Source: Mycolicibacterium monacense | Lineage (GTDB): Bacteria; Actinomycetota; Actinomycetes; Mycobacteriales; Mycobacteriaceae | DNA: 64,000 nt | Direction: 5' to 3' | Assembly: GCF_010731575.1 (NCBI RefSeq) | Contig: NZ_AP022617.1 | Location: 2,852,001 to 2,916,000, forward strand | In this document: positions 56,553 to 64,000 of the stretch, one piece after another | Numbering within the stretch: the stretch's first letter is position 1 | How the letters are laid out: each line of letters begins with the position of its first letter | Made by a program: the position numbers and the translations under genes | The notes under the pieces: generated by a model | Seen by the model: only the letters and a program-made list of their open reading frames with translations | Database searches by the model: none | What the model was told of the DNA's origin: nothing

Positions 56553-58160
56553 ATGAGTTTCGCCAGCCCGTACCCCGCCGTCCAGATCCCGACGACCAGC
56601 GTCTACGACTACCTGTTCAGCGACCTCAGCGACACCGACGCCCAACGGGTCGCGCTGATCGACACGCCGTCCGGCAACCGGATGACCTACGGCGAGATGC
56701 TCGCCCGCATCGACGCCTTCGCCGGTGCGCTCGCCGACCGCGGCATCGGGGTGGGTGACGTGGTCGGGTTGCTCGCGCCCAACAGTTCGGCGTTCGCGAT
56801 CGCCTTCCACGGCATCCTGCGCGCCGGTGCGACCGCCACCACCGTCAACGCCCTGTTCACCGCAAAGGACATCGCCAACCAGCTGGCCGACTCGCGGGCC
56901 ACGATGCTCGTCACCGTCACGCCGCTGCTGGCCCACGCCGCCGAGGGTGCCGCCGCCGTCGGACTCGCCGACGACCGCGTGATCGTGCTCGACGGTCCGG
57001 GCGCGGCCGCCGACGGGCACCCCAACGCCGCCGACCTGCTCGGCCCGGGCTTCGCGCCGCCGGAGGTGAGCTTCGACCCGGCCACGCATCTGGCGGTGCT
57101 GCCCTACAGCTCGGGCACGACCGGCAACCCCAAGGGCGTCATGCTCACCCACCGCAACCTGACGGCCAACGTCGCGCAGATCCGGCCGGTGCAGGGTATG
57201 ACGGCCGACGACCGGATCCTGGCCGTACTGCCGTTCTTCCACATCTACGGGATGACCGTGCTGCTCAACGCCGCACTGCACGCCCGCGCGGCGCTGGTGA
57301 TCATGCCGATGTTCGACCTCACCGAATTCCTCGCCAACATCGCCGACCACAAGTGCACGTATGCGTTCATCGCACCGCCGGTGGCCGTGGCGCTGGCCAA
57401 ACACCCGCTGATCGACGAGTACGACCTCTCGTCGCTGCAGGGCATCATGTCCGGCGCGGCCCCGCTCGACGCGGATCTGGGCCACGCCGTCGCCGAGCGC
57501 CTGGGCTGCGCGGTGGTGCAGGGCTACGGGATGAGCGAGCTCAGCCCGGTCAGCCACGTCACGCCGTTCGACGGCGGCGTCGGCCTCGTGGGATCCGCGG
57601 CGCCGCTGGCGTCGAGCGGATGGACGGTGCCCAACTCCGAGAGCAGGATCACCGACCCCGAGACGGGCGCCGAGATCGACATCCCGCCCAGCGGGATGAG
57701 CGCCACCGGGGAGCTGTGGTTCCGCGGCCCCAACGTGATGGCGGGATACCTCAACAACGACGAGGCCACCCGCGAGACCATCGACGACGAAGGGTGGCTG
57801 CACACCGGCGATCTCGCCCAGGTCGACGCGCAGGGTTGCGTCTACATCGTCGACCGGCTCAAGGAGCTGATCAAGTACAAGGGCTACCAGGTGCCGCCGG
57901 CGGAACTGGAGGCGGTGCTGCTGAGCCATGACGCGATCGCCGACGTCGCGGTCGTCGGCGTCGTCGACACCGAATCCGGCGAGGAGGTGCCCAAGGCGTT
58001 CGTGGTGCGCCGGCCCGACGCGTCGCTGACCGAGGCCGAGGTGATGGAGTTCGTCGCCGGTCAGGTCGCGCCGTACAAGAAGGTGCGCAAGGTGGAGTTC
58101 ATCGACGCGATCCCGAAGTCGGCGTCGGGCAAGATCCTGCGAAAGGATCTCCGGCACTAG
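56553..58160 (+). CDS. AMP-dependent acyl-CoA synthetase (4-coumarate:CoA ligase-like)
   Basis: The 535-aa protein is an ANL-superfamily ligase: P-loop LPYSSGTTGNPKGVMLTHRN near residue 185, VQGYGMSELSPVSH near 325, GWLHTGDLAQVD near 410, IKYKGYQVPPAELE near 435 and the C-terminal Lys in KSASGKILRKDL. It forms acyl- or aryl-CoA via an adenylate. Among mycobacterial FadD proteins it is most like the 4CL branch. It follows the YjbR gene by 37 bases. Confidence 0.9.
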   Translation: MSFASPYPAVQIPTTSVYDYLFSDLSDTDAQRVALIDTPSGNRMTYGEMLARIDAFAGALADRGIGVGDVVGLLAPNSSAFAIAFHGILRAGATATTVNALFTAKDIANQLADSRATMLVTVTPLLAHAAEGAAAVGLADDRVIVLDGPGAAADGHPNAADLLGPGFAPPEVSFDPATHLAVLPYSSGTTGNPKGVMLTHRNLTANVAQIRPVQGMTADDRILAVLPFFHIYGMTVLLNAALHARAALVIMPMFDLTEFLANIADHKCTYAFIAPPVAVALAKHPLIDEYDLSSLQGIMSGAAPLDADLGHAVAERLGCAVVQGYGMSELSPVSHVTPFDGGVGLVGSAAPLASSGWTVPNSESRITDPETGAEIDIPPSGMSATGELWFRGPNVMAGYLNNDEATRETIDDEGWLHTGDLAQVDAQGCVYIVDRLKELIKYKGYQVPPAELEAVLLSHDAIADVAVVGVVDTESGEEVPKAFVVRRPDASLTEAEVMEFVAGQVAPYKKVRKVEFIDAIPKSASGKILRKDLRH

Positions 58161-58175
58161 TCCCCCCGCCTGCCC

Positions 58176-58237
58176 CGCCGAAACTGCTGCCAGATCACCG
58201 TTTCGACGAAATCCGTGACCTCTGAGCAGTTTCGGCG
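58176..58237. terminator. Long hairpin between convergent acyl-CoA ligase and metE-like genes
   Basis: Perfect 13-base arms (58176-58188 and 58225-58237) enclose a second, imperfect pairing. It directly follows the ligase stop and precedes the metE-like stop by one base, so it is a good bidirectional terminator, although no long T run follows. Confidence 0.75.
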
Positions 58238-58238
58238 C

Positions 58239-59249
58239 TCAGAGGGCGTCGGGGTCGTCGGCGAACGCGTCCGCGGTCTTCTGGGTGAGTTCGACCGCGC
58301 GGCGCGCCCACTCCGGCGTGGCGGTGGCCAGCCCGCACGCGGGCGTGACGCCGATGCGTTCGCGCAGCACAGCGCGGGGGAAGCCGAGTCGGTCGGTCAG
58401 CGACACCGCGGCGGCGGCCACTTGTTCGACCGACGGCCTCGCCGCCGGCGCGGCACCCGGCACCACGCCGAGCAGCACCGTACGCCCGGATTCGACGAAC
58501 TCGCCGATCCCGTCGAGGTCTTCGGCGGTGAGCGTCACGGCATCCACCGCGACGGCCTGTAATCGGCTGCGCAGCAGCAGTTTCCAGGGCAGACCGACGG
58601 CGCAGCTGTGCAGCGCCACCTCGCCGCCGACGCGGGCGATGCACTCGTCGAGCAGTTGGGTGGCGACCGCCTCGTCGACGGGGTGCACCGGGGTGAAGGC
58701 CGTCACCCCGGTGAGCCGGCCGGCCAGGGCGGCCGGCAGCAGCGGTTCGTCGAACTGCACGACCACCGGGGTGTCGAGCCGGCGGGAGACCTCGGCGCGG
58801 TGCACCGCCATACCCTCCGCCAGCGAGGCCGCCAGGTCGCGCACGGCGCCGCGGTCGGTGAGGGCGCGGTGCCCGCCGGGCAGTTCGAGTTCGGCGGCCA
58901 GCGTGATCGGACCCGGCGCCTGAACCTTGACGGTGCGCCCGGAGCCGCGCAGGCCGGACTTCTCCCACGCCTCCTCGAGCGCGTCGACGTCCTCCTCCAG
59001 CAGGCTTCTGGCGCGGCGGACCGCCGAGCTGCGGCCATGGGCGATGCGGTAGCCGCGGGGCACGATGTCGATGCCGATGTCGACCAGCAGCGCTCCGGCC
59101 CGGCCGATCATGTCGGCGCCCACCCCGCGCGACGGGAGTTCGACCAGGTGGGGCAGGGTGTGCAGTTCGCCGACCACGATCTCGGCGGCCTGCCGCGGGT
59201 TGGCTCCGGGCCAGGATCCGATGCCGGTCGCGGCGGCGTAGACAGTCAC
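58239..59249 (-). CDS. MetE-like (cobalamin-independent methionine synthase C-terminal) protein
   Basis: The 336-aa protein (Rv3015c-like) resembles the catalytic domain of vitamin-B12-independent methionine synthase: VYAAATGIGSWPGANP at the start, VKVQAPGPITLA, VVVQFDEPLLPAAL, the zinc-ligand-like HSCAVGLPW and ITPACGLATATPEWARR at the end. It lacks the N-terminal half of MetE. A methyltransferase for methionine or another thiol is possible. Start GTG 59249. Confidence 0.85.
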   Translation of the reverse strand: MTVYAAATGIGSWPGANPRQAAEIVVGELHTLPHLVELPSRGVGADMIGRAGALLVDIGIDIVPRGYRIAHGRSSAVRRARSLLEEDVDALEEAWEKSGLRGSGRTVKVQAPGPITLAAELELPGGHRALTDRGAVRDLAASLAEGMAVHRAEVSRRLDTPVVVQFDEPLLPAALAGRLTGVTAFTPVHPVDEAVATQLLDECIARVGGEVALHSCAVGLPWKLLLRSRLQAVAVDAVTLTAEDLDGIGEFVESGRTVLLGVVPGAAPAARPSVEQVAAAAVSLTDRLGFPRAVLRERIGVTPACGLATATPEWARRAVELTQKTADAFADDPDAL

Positions 59250-59301
59250 CCGGTGCACAGTATTCGACGCGGTTAGGCTCGTCCTCGGGAAGGGGACGGC
59301 G

Positions 59302-59940
59302 ATGACCGCACAGGCCACTGCGCTGATGGTGTCGGTCGCGGCCGTGCTCACCGCCGGATGTGTGTCGGTGGTCGGCGGCACCGCGGTCCGCTCGACGCCG
59401 GGCCTCGACGACGACTCCCGCTCCCCCGTCGATGTCGACACCGTGCTGCTCGAGACGGCGCAGATGCAGGCGATCACCGGGGCGGGCGAGGATCTCACGA
59501 TCATCCCGACCATGGACGGCAAGATCCCGGTCGACATCGAACCCCTGATGGAACAGATGCCGACGCCCTGCCAGTGGCTGTTCGCCGAATCGCAGACGTT
59601 CGGTGACGAGGTCGAGGAGTTCCACAAGACGACGTTCCAGAACCCGCCCGACGGCGGCCTGATCTCCCAAGGCGCGGCCGGCTACCGCGATCCCGAGACG
59701 GCACGGCGGGCGTTCGACGGTGTGGTGGCCCTCGTCGACGGCTGTGGCACAACGAATTACGGTCCCGCGTACATCGGCGAGTGGACCGCCACGGCGGATG
59801 CGGTGCAGACCCGGCCGGGCGACTGCGGGCGGGACTACAGGCTGAAGTCGACGGTGCTGGTCGAGGTGACGTTCTGCGCGTTCACCGAGGCGGTGCCCGA
59901 CATCGTGATGACGAACATTCTCGCGAAGGTGCCGGGTTAG
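59302..59940 (+). CDS. lpqA: Lipoprotein LpqA, PknH-like sensor domain
   Basis: The 212-aa protein has a signal peptide with canonical lipobox LTAGC near residue 20 and an extracytoplasmic domain of the PknH_C/sensor type with conserved Cys in TPCQWLF, VDGCGTTNYG, GDCGRDY and VTFCAF, likely two disulfides. Function unknown. GGGAAGGGG precedes the ATG. Divergent from the MetE-like gene. Confidence 0.88.
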   Translation: MTAQATALMVSVAAVLTAGCVSVVGGTAVRSTPGLDDDSRSPVDVDTVLLETAQMQAITGAGEDLTIIPTMDGKIPVDIEPLMEQMPTPCQWLFAESQTFGDEVEEFHKTTFQNPPDGGLISQGAAGYRDPETARRAFDGVVALVDGCGTTNYGPAYIGEWTATADAVQTRPGDCGRDYRLKSTVLVEVTFCAFTEAVPDIVMTNILAKVPG

Positions 59941-59951
59941 TTGTGCCGCTC

Positions 59952-60016
59952 TCGCGTGAAATAGCATTCCCTGTCGTCAAGGCGACTCTTTGACAGCAGG
60001 GAATGCTGTTTCGCGA
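59952..60016. terminator. Long imperfect hairpin between lpqA and mnmA
   Basis: A roughly 28-base imperfect inverted repeat, with the perfect core AGCATTCCCTG/CAGGGAATGCT, fills the gap between the convergent genes and probably ends transcription from both sides. Confidence 0.75.
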
Positions 60017-60020
60017 ATGA

Positions 60021-61100
60021 CTACCGCCCGGCAGCCCCGCTGATCGTCGCGCTGGCCAGCACCTCGTCACCCTCGGGATCGGGCCGGTAGATCACCATCG
60101 TCTGCCCTGCCGCGACGCCACGCAGCGGCGCCCGCAACTCGACCGACAGGACGCCGGCGTCGTGAGACGCGACCGCATCCGCCAGCCCGCCGTGCGCGCG
60201 CACCTGAACCTGACATTCCACCGGACCGCCGAACGCCGCACCTGAGGTGAACACCGGCCGCTCACCGGTCAGCCGCGACACGTCGAGATCCTCGGCGCCG
60301 CCGACGCGCACCGTCCCGGTGGCCGCGTCGATCCCCGTCACATACCGCGGCTGCCCGTCGGGACCCGGCCCGGCGATACCGAGACCCTTACGCTGCCCGA
60401 TCGTGAACCCGTGTACGCCTTCGTGTTCGGCGAGTTTCGTCCCGCCGGCGTCGACCACCGCGCCGCGCCGCACCCCAATGCGCGCACCGAGGAACGCCCG
60501 GGTGTCCCCGGACGGGATGAAACAGATGTCATGGCTGTCTGGCTTGTCGGCGACGGCCAGTCCGCGCTCCGCGGCTTCGGCGCGGATCTGCGCCTTCGGG
60601 GTGTCACCGATCGGGAAGACCGCGTGCCGCAACTGCTGTGCGGTCAGCACCGCCAGCACATAGGACTGATCCTTGTCCGCATCCACCGCCCGGCGCAGGC
60701 GGCCGTCGGACAACCGCGCGTAGTGGCCGGTGGCCAGCGCGTCGAACCCCAGCGCCAGCGCACGCCCCGCCAGCGCGGAGAACTTGATCTTCTCGTTGCA
60801 CCGCACACACGGATTCGGCGTCTCGCCGCGCTCGTAGGAGGCGACGAAGTCGTCGATCACGTCCTCTTTGAAGCGGTCCGCGAAATCCCAGACGTAGAAC
60901 GGGATGTCGAGCACGTCGGCGACGCGGCGGGCATCGCCGGCGTCCTCCTTCGAACAGCACCCCCGCGACCCGGTGCGCAGCGTGCCCGGGGTCGCCGACA
61001 GCGCCAGGTGCACCCCGACGACGTCGTGGCCGGCGTCGACCATGCGCGCCGCGGCGACCGAGGAGTCGACGCCGCCGCTCATCGCGACCAGAACCCGCAT
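60021..61100 (-). CDS. mnmA: tRNA-specific 2-thiouridylase MnmA
   Basis: MnmA (TrmU) thiolates U34 of tRNA-Glu, -Gln and -Lys using sulfur from a cysteine desulfurase. The 359-aa protein has the PP-loop [20 protein letters not shown], the catalytic Cys in [12 protein letters not shown] and the second Cys in [12 protein letters not shown]. Its ATG overlaps the iscS stop (TGATG), linking sulfur donor and acceptor. It converges on lpqA. Confidence 0.95.
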   Translation of the reverse strand: MRVLVAMSGGVDSSVAAARMVDAGHDVVGVHLALSATPGTLRTGSRGCCSKEDAGDARRVADVLDIPFYVWDFADRFKEDVIDDFVASYERGETPNPCVRCNEKIKFSALAGRALALGFDALATGHYARLSDGRLRRAVDADKDQSYVLAVLTAQQLRHAVFPIGDTPKAQIRAEAAERGLAVADKPDSHDICFIPSGDTRAFLGARIGVRRGAVVDAGGTKLAEHEGVHGFTIGQRKGLGIAGPGPDGQPRYVTGIDAATGTVRVGGAEDLDVSRLTGERPVFTSGAAFGGPVECQVQVRAHGGLADAVASHDAGVLSVELRAPLRGVAAGQTMVIYRPDPEGDEVLASATISGAAGR

Positions 61101-62293
61101 CAGTCGGTCACCCCCGATGCGGCCAGCGCCGCCTGCCGGGCCCGGTCCACAGCGGCGGGCAGCACCTCGAGGGCCGCGTCGACGTCGGCGTCGGTGCTCG
61201 TATGCCCCAGCGACAGCCGCAGCGAACCGCGGGCGCTGGCCGGGTCGGCCCCCATCGCGATCAGCACATGCGACGGCTGCGCCACCCCGGCGGTACACGC
61301 CGAGCCGGTCGAACACTCGATTCCCTTGGCGTCCAACAGCATCAGCAGCGAATCACCTTCACAACCCCGGAACGTGAAGTGGGCGTTACCCGGCAACCGG
61401 TCCACCCGCGAGCCGTTGAAGGAGACGTCGTCGATGGTGGCCAGCACACCCTCGATCAGGCGGTCGCGCAGCGCGGACACCCGGGCGCGATGTGCGTCGA
61501 GCCCGTCGATTGCGACCCGCGCCGCCGCCGCCATGGCGACCGCTCCGGCGACATCGGCTGTGCCGGAACGCACGTCGCGCTCCTGGCCGCCGCCGTGCAG
61601 CAGCGGCACGCACGCGGTGTCGCGCCGCAGCAGCAGCGCCCCGATCCCGGTGGGGCCACCGAATTTGTGCGCCGTCACGCTCATCGCCGAGAGTCCGCTC
61701 GTCGCGAAGTCCACCGGCAACTGACCGACGGCCTGCACCGCGTCGCTGTGCATCGGCACGCCGAACTCCGCTGCGACCGCGGCCAGTTCCGCGATCGGCT
61801 GGACGGTGCCGACCTCGTTGTTCGCCCACATCACCGACACCAGCGCCACGTCGTCGCACGACTGCAACACCTCGCGTAGGGCGGCGGCGGTCACGGATCC
61901 GTCGGCCTGCACCGGCAGCCAGGTCACCTCGGCGCCCTCGTGCTCGACCAGCCACTGCACCGCATCGAGCACGGCGTGGTGCTCGATCGGCGTGGTGACG
62001 ATGCGGTTGCGCCTCCGTTCGGCGTCGCGGCGCGCCCAGAAGATCCCCTTGACCGCGAGGTTGTCACTCTCGGTGCCACCGGCGCAGAAGATGATCTCCG
62101 ACGGGCGCGCCCCCAGCAGCCCGGCCAGCGTCTCGCGGGCCTCCTCCATCCGGCGGCGGGCCAACCGACCCGCGCCGTGCAGTGAGGAGGCGTTGCCGAC
62201 AGTGGTCAGCACAGCCGTCATCGCCTCGATGGCAGCGGGGTGCATCGGGGTGGTCGCGGCGTGGTCGAGGTAGACCGACTTCGGCGAGGTCAT
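61100..62293 (-). CDS. iscS: Cysteine desulfurase IscS
   Basis: IscS takes sulfur from cysteine for Fe-S clusters and tRNA thiolation. The 397-aa PLP enzyme has [14 protein letters not shown], the PLP Lys in [18 protein letters not shown] and the catalytic Cys in [12 protein letters not shown]. The ATG at 62293 is chosen by similarity; the ribosome binding site is weak. It overlaps mnmA. Confidence 0.95.
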   Translation of the reverse strand: MTSPKSVYLDHAATTPMHPAAIEAMTAVLTTVGNASSLHGAGRLARRRMEEARETLAGLLGARPSEIIFCAGGTESDNLAVKGIFWARRDAERRRNRIVTTPIEHHAVLDAVQWLVEHEGAEVTWLPVQADGSVTAAALREVLQSCDDVALVSVMWANNEVGTVQPIAELAAVAAEFGVPMHSDAVQAVGQLPVDFATSGLSAMSVTAHKFGGPTGIGALLLRRDTACVPLLHGGGQERDVRSGTADVAGAVAMAAAARVAIDGLDAHRARVSALRDRLIEGVLATIDDVSFNGSRVDRLPGNAHFTFRGCEGDSLLMLLDAKGIECSTGSACTAGVAQPSHVLIAMGADPASARGSLRLSLGHTSTDADVDAALEVLPAAVDRARQAALAASGVTD

Positions 62294-62340
62294 GGCCCGT
62301 CCAGGATAGCCGCCGACCGGGCACCGCCCGGATCGCCGGG

Positions 62341-63177
62341 TCAGGCGGCCAGGGCGTGGGCGGTCGCGGGCGCCGCCGCGCTGCGCCGCACGGCCGTTTC
62401 GCAGCGGCTGGCCAGTTCGCGGCGGTCGTCGCCGGGCAACTGCAGCGATTCGACGCCGACGTGGCAGACCGTGCGACGGGCGGTGATCACACGCCGCACC
62501 GAACCCAGCAGCGAGTCGTCGCCGACGAACGCGGGCACGGTGGACAACCGTCCGTCGTGGTGGCGGTAGGTCATGCTCAGCGGCTGCACCGGGCGGCCCG
62601 CGTCTACGGCGGCCTGGAACATCGCGGGGCGGAAACGTCCGTAGCCCAGCCCGCACCAGGTGGTGCCCTCCGGGAACGCGACGACGGTGTGGCCCGCCCG
62701 CAGCCGGTCGGTGACCGCGGCCACGACCGCGGGCAGCCGGCGCAGGCTTCCGCGGTCGATCGGGATGACCTTCATCAGCCGGACCACGGGTCCCAGTGCC
62801 GGCCAGTCGACGAGGTCGGCGCGTGCGACGAACGATCCGGGCAGCACCGCGCCGATGGCGAAGATGTCCAGCCAGGACACGTGCCCGCTGACGACGAGCA
62901 CACCCCGCAGGTTGCGGATGGGACCACCCGACACGGCGATCCGCACACCGAAGCTGCGCAGCATCAGACGGCAGTACGCCCGCTGCACGTGCCACCGGCC
63001 TGGCAGGGGCAGCGCCAGCAGCCAGACGGACGAGAACAGCGCCACGGCGGCGCAGACCCGCACGCCCGTGCGCACCGCCACCCACCACCGTCGCCCGGGC
63101 CGGTCGGCGCCGGCGGCTACGCAGCTCGCATCGCAGGTGGCGCGCTGCAGCCAGGCGTGTTCGGTCGTCAGCGTCAT
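62341..63177 (-). CDS. 1-acyl-sn-glycerol-3-phosphate acyltransferase (PlsC family)
   Basis: The 278-aa protein is a PlsC-type acyltransferase with the H-x4-D motif in [14 protein letters not shown] near residue 98 and the acceptor motif AFPEGTTW near residue 170, after an N-terminal membrane helix ([20 protein letters not shown]). It resembles Rv3026c. Its ATG overlaps the stop of the OlsB-like gene (ATGA); the pair resembles the OlsB-OlsA arrangement of ornithine-lipid synthesis. Confidence 0.9.
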   Translation of the reverse strand: MTLTTEHAWLQRATCDASCVAAGADRPGRRWWVAVRTGVRVCAAVALFSSVWLLALPLPGRWHVQRAYCRLMLRSFGVRIAVSGGPIRNLRGVLVVSGHVSWLDIFAIGAVLPGSFVARADLVDWPALGPVVRLMKVIPIDRGSLRRLPAVVAAVTDRLRAGHTVVAFPEGTTWCGLGYGRFRPAMFQAAVDAGRPVQPLSMTYRHHDGRLSTVPAFVGDDSLLGSVRRVITARRTVCHVGVESLQLPGDDRRELASRCETAVRRSAAAPATAHALAA

Positions 63178-64000
63178 GACGCCGACCCGGTCGCCGCCGA
63201 CACCGACCGCAGCCGGCGCAGGTAACGGGTGTCGGCGTGACGCTTGTCCAGCAGCGCCGGGAAGTCGCCGACCCCGAAGTCCGGATCGTGGGCGGGCTCC
63301 CCGCAGACCTGCGCTCCCAGCCGGAGATACCCGCGCATCAGCGGCGGCACGCCCGCCCGTACCGGCGGCGGGATGTCGTCGAGGCCGCGGCCGTCCACGA
63401 CCACCGGACGGTACGGGTACACGGTGTAGTGCTCGGGAGCGGCGTGCCTGCGCCGCACGAAGTCGCGCACACCGCGCACCTGGGTGCCGGCGGGTTCGCC
63501 GTCCGCACCGGCGATCGGCACCGATACGCAGCCGGTGACGTAGTCGTAGCCGCAGCGGTCGAGGTAGGCCAGGATGCCGGCCCACATGAGCAGCACCACG
63601 CCGCCGTTGCGGTGGTCGTGGCGGACGACGGCTCGGCCCATCTCGACCAGCGACGGCCGCAGCGGGTCGAGCGCGCGCACGTCGAACTCGGTGGCGGTGT
63701 AGAGGCCACCCGCGGCGATCGCCCCCGGCGGCGGCAGCATCCGGTAGCAGCCGACCAGCTCACCGGAGGTCTCCTCGCGCACCAACAGGTGGTCGCAGTA
63801 CTCGTCGAAGCGGTCGGCGTCCCGACCGTCGAGCGCCCCGGTGAGGGCGAATCCGGGTTCGGAGGTGAACACGTCGTGGCGCAGCCGCTGCGCGGCGGCG
63901 ATCAGGTCGGAATCGGTGGACAGCAGCAGCGAATACCGCGGAGTGTCCGCGGCCTTCGGGTGATCGGCGGCGATATCAGCGGCGATGAGGACAGATGCAG
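63174..64000 (-). CDS. OlsB-like GNAT N-acyltransferase, 5' end cut by window edge
   Basis: At least 274 codons are visible; comparison with Rv3027c suggests the ATG lies about two codons beyond the right edge (first residues T-A-S-V-L). The GNAT-like region shows [40 protein letters not shown] EMGR core and [16 protein letters not shown]. The family includes ornithine N-acyltransferase OlsB and hemolysin-like acyltransferases. With the overlapping PlsC gene it may make an acylated amino-acid lipid. Confidence 0.85.
   Translation of the reverse strand, partial: ASVLIAADIAADHPKAADTPRYSLLLSTDSDLIAAAQRLRHDVFTSEPGFALTGALDGRDADRFDEYCDHLLVREETSGELVGCYRMLPPPGAIAAGGLYTATEFDVRALDPLRPSLVEMGRAVVRHDHRNGGVVLLMWAGILAYLDRCGYDYVTGCVSVPIAGADGEPAGTQVRGVRDFVRRRHAAPEHYTVYPYRPVVVDGRGLDDIPPPVRAGVPPLMRGYLRLGAQVCGEPAHDPDFGVGDFPALLDKRHADTRYLRRLRSVSAATGSAS

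Noticed and set aside
58176..58237. Long inverted repeat as a transposon end or small mobile element
   Set aside because: There is no transposase, target-site duplication or second copy in view; the position between convergent stops fits a terminator.

Overview
The window looks like a core chromosomal segment of a fast-growing, high-GC mycobacterium (Mycobacterium/Mycolicibacterium type). Gene content and order match, as I remember it, the Mycobacterium tuberculosis stretch from recG (Rv2973c) to Rv3027c. Typical actinobacterial signs include frequent GTG/TTG starts, many ATGA or TGATG overlaps, an HU protein with a Lys/Ala-rich tail (HupB), F420 biosynthesis (FbiD), MutT1, LppZ, Cfp6 and LpqA. 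There are no insertion sequences, CRISPR arrays, rRNA genes, prophage genes or integration sites, and no stretch over 300 bases lacks a gene or a recognisable regulatory element.

Layout. 1-5.5 kb: recG (cut by the left edge), a FakA/DAK2-type kinase, zinc-binding L28, a small lipoprotein, ung, thiL, a stand-alone Lrp ligand-binding protein and a DUF3515 protein. 5.5-12.7 kb: ddlA, a PLP sulfur-amino-acid lyase, gpsA, then fbiD-ppk and mutT1. 12.7-19 kb: hupB, leuD-leuC with its divergent IclR regulator, tRNA-Glu and tRNA-Gln, gltX and a fumarylacetoacetase-type hydrolase. 19-24.3 kb is more accessory: secreted lipase, MFS exporter, a MarR/monooxygenase pair with two clear operators, an amidohydrolase and a membrane protein. 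24.3-34.8 kb: leuB, serA, a flavin oxidoreductase, the ilvB-ilvN-ilvC operon with a complete leader-peptide attenuator, cfp6, doxX and lppZ. 34.9-43.2 kb is an accessory metabolic island: SDR, ACAD10/LvaA-type kinase, ACAD10/11-like dehydrogenase, enoyl-CoA hydratase, and a tightly packed operon of LLM oxidoreductase, sulfotransferase, TIM-barrel isomerase and DUF1214 protein. 43.2-49.3 kb: gatB, a cutinase, pfkA, gatA, gatC and an ACT protein. 49.3-54 kb: a Cys-rich metal-binding protein, a hemerythrin, then a five-gene cassette DUF4178-DUF2617-DUF4247-DUF350-membrane aminopropyltransferase. 54-64 kb: ligA, a YjbR protein, an acyl-CoA synthetase, a MetE-like protein, lpqA, mnmA, iscS, a PlsC acyltransferase and an OlsB-like acyltransferase cut by the right edge.

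How the genes work together. Much of branched-chain amino-acid synthesis is here (ilvBNC, leuB, leuCD), with two control elements visible: a leader-peptide attenuator before ilvB and an inverted repeat between leuC and its IclR regulator. The indirect route to Gln-tRNA(Gln) is also here in full: tRNA-Glu, tRNA-Gln, GluRS and GatCAB. iscS and mnmA overlap, matching sulfur transfer for tRNA thiolation.

Best candidates for undescribed biology are the five-gene DUF350/aminopropyltransferase cassette (50.3-54.0 kb) and the kinase/ACAD island with its sulfotransferase operon (34.9-43.2 kb). All functional calls come from reading the translated sequences and remembered family motifs; no database search was run.
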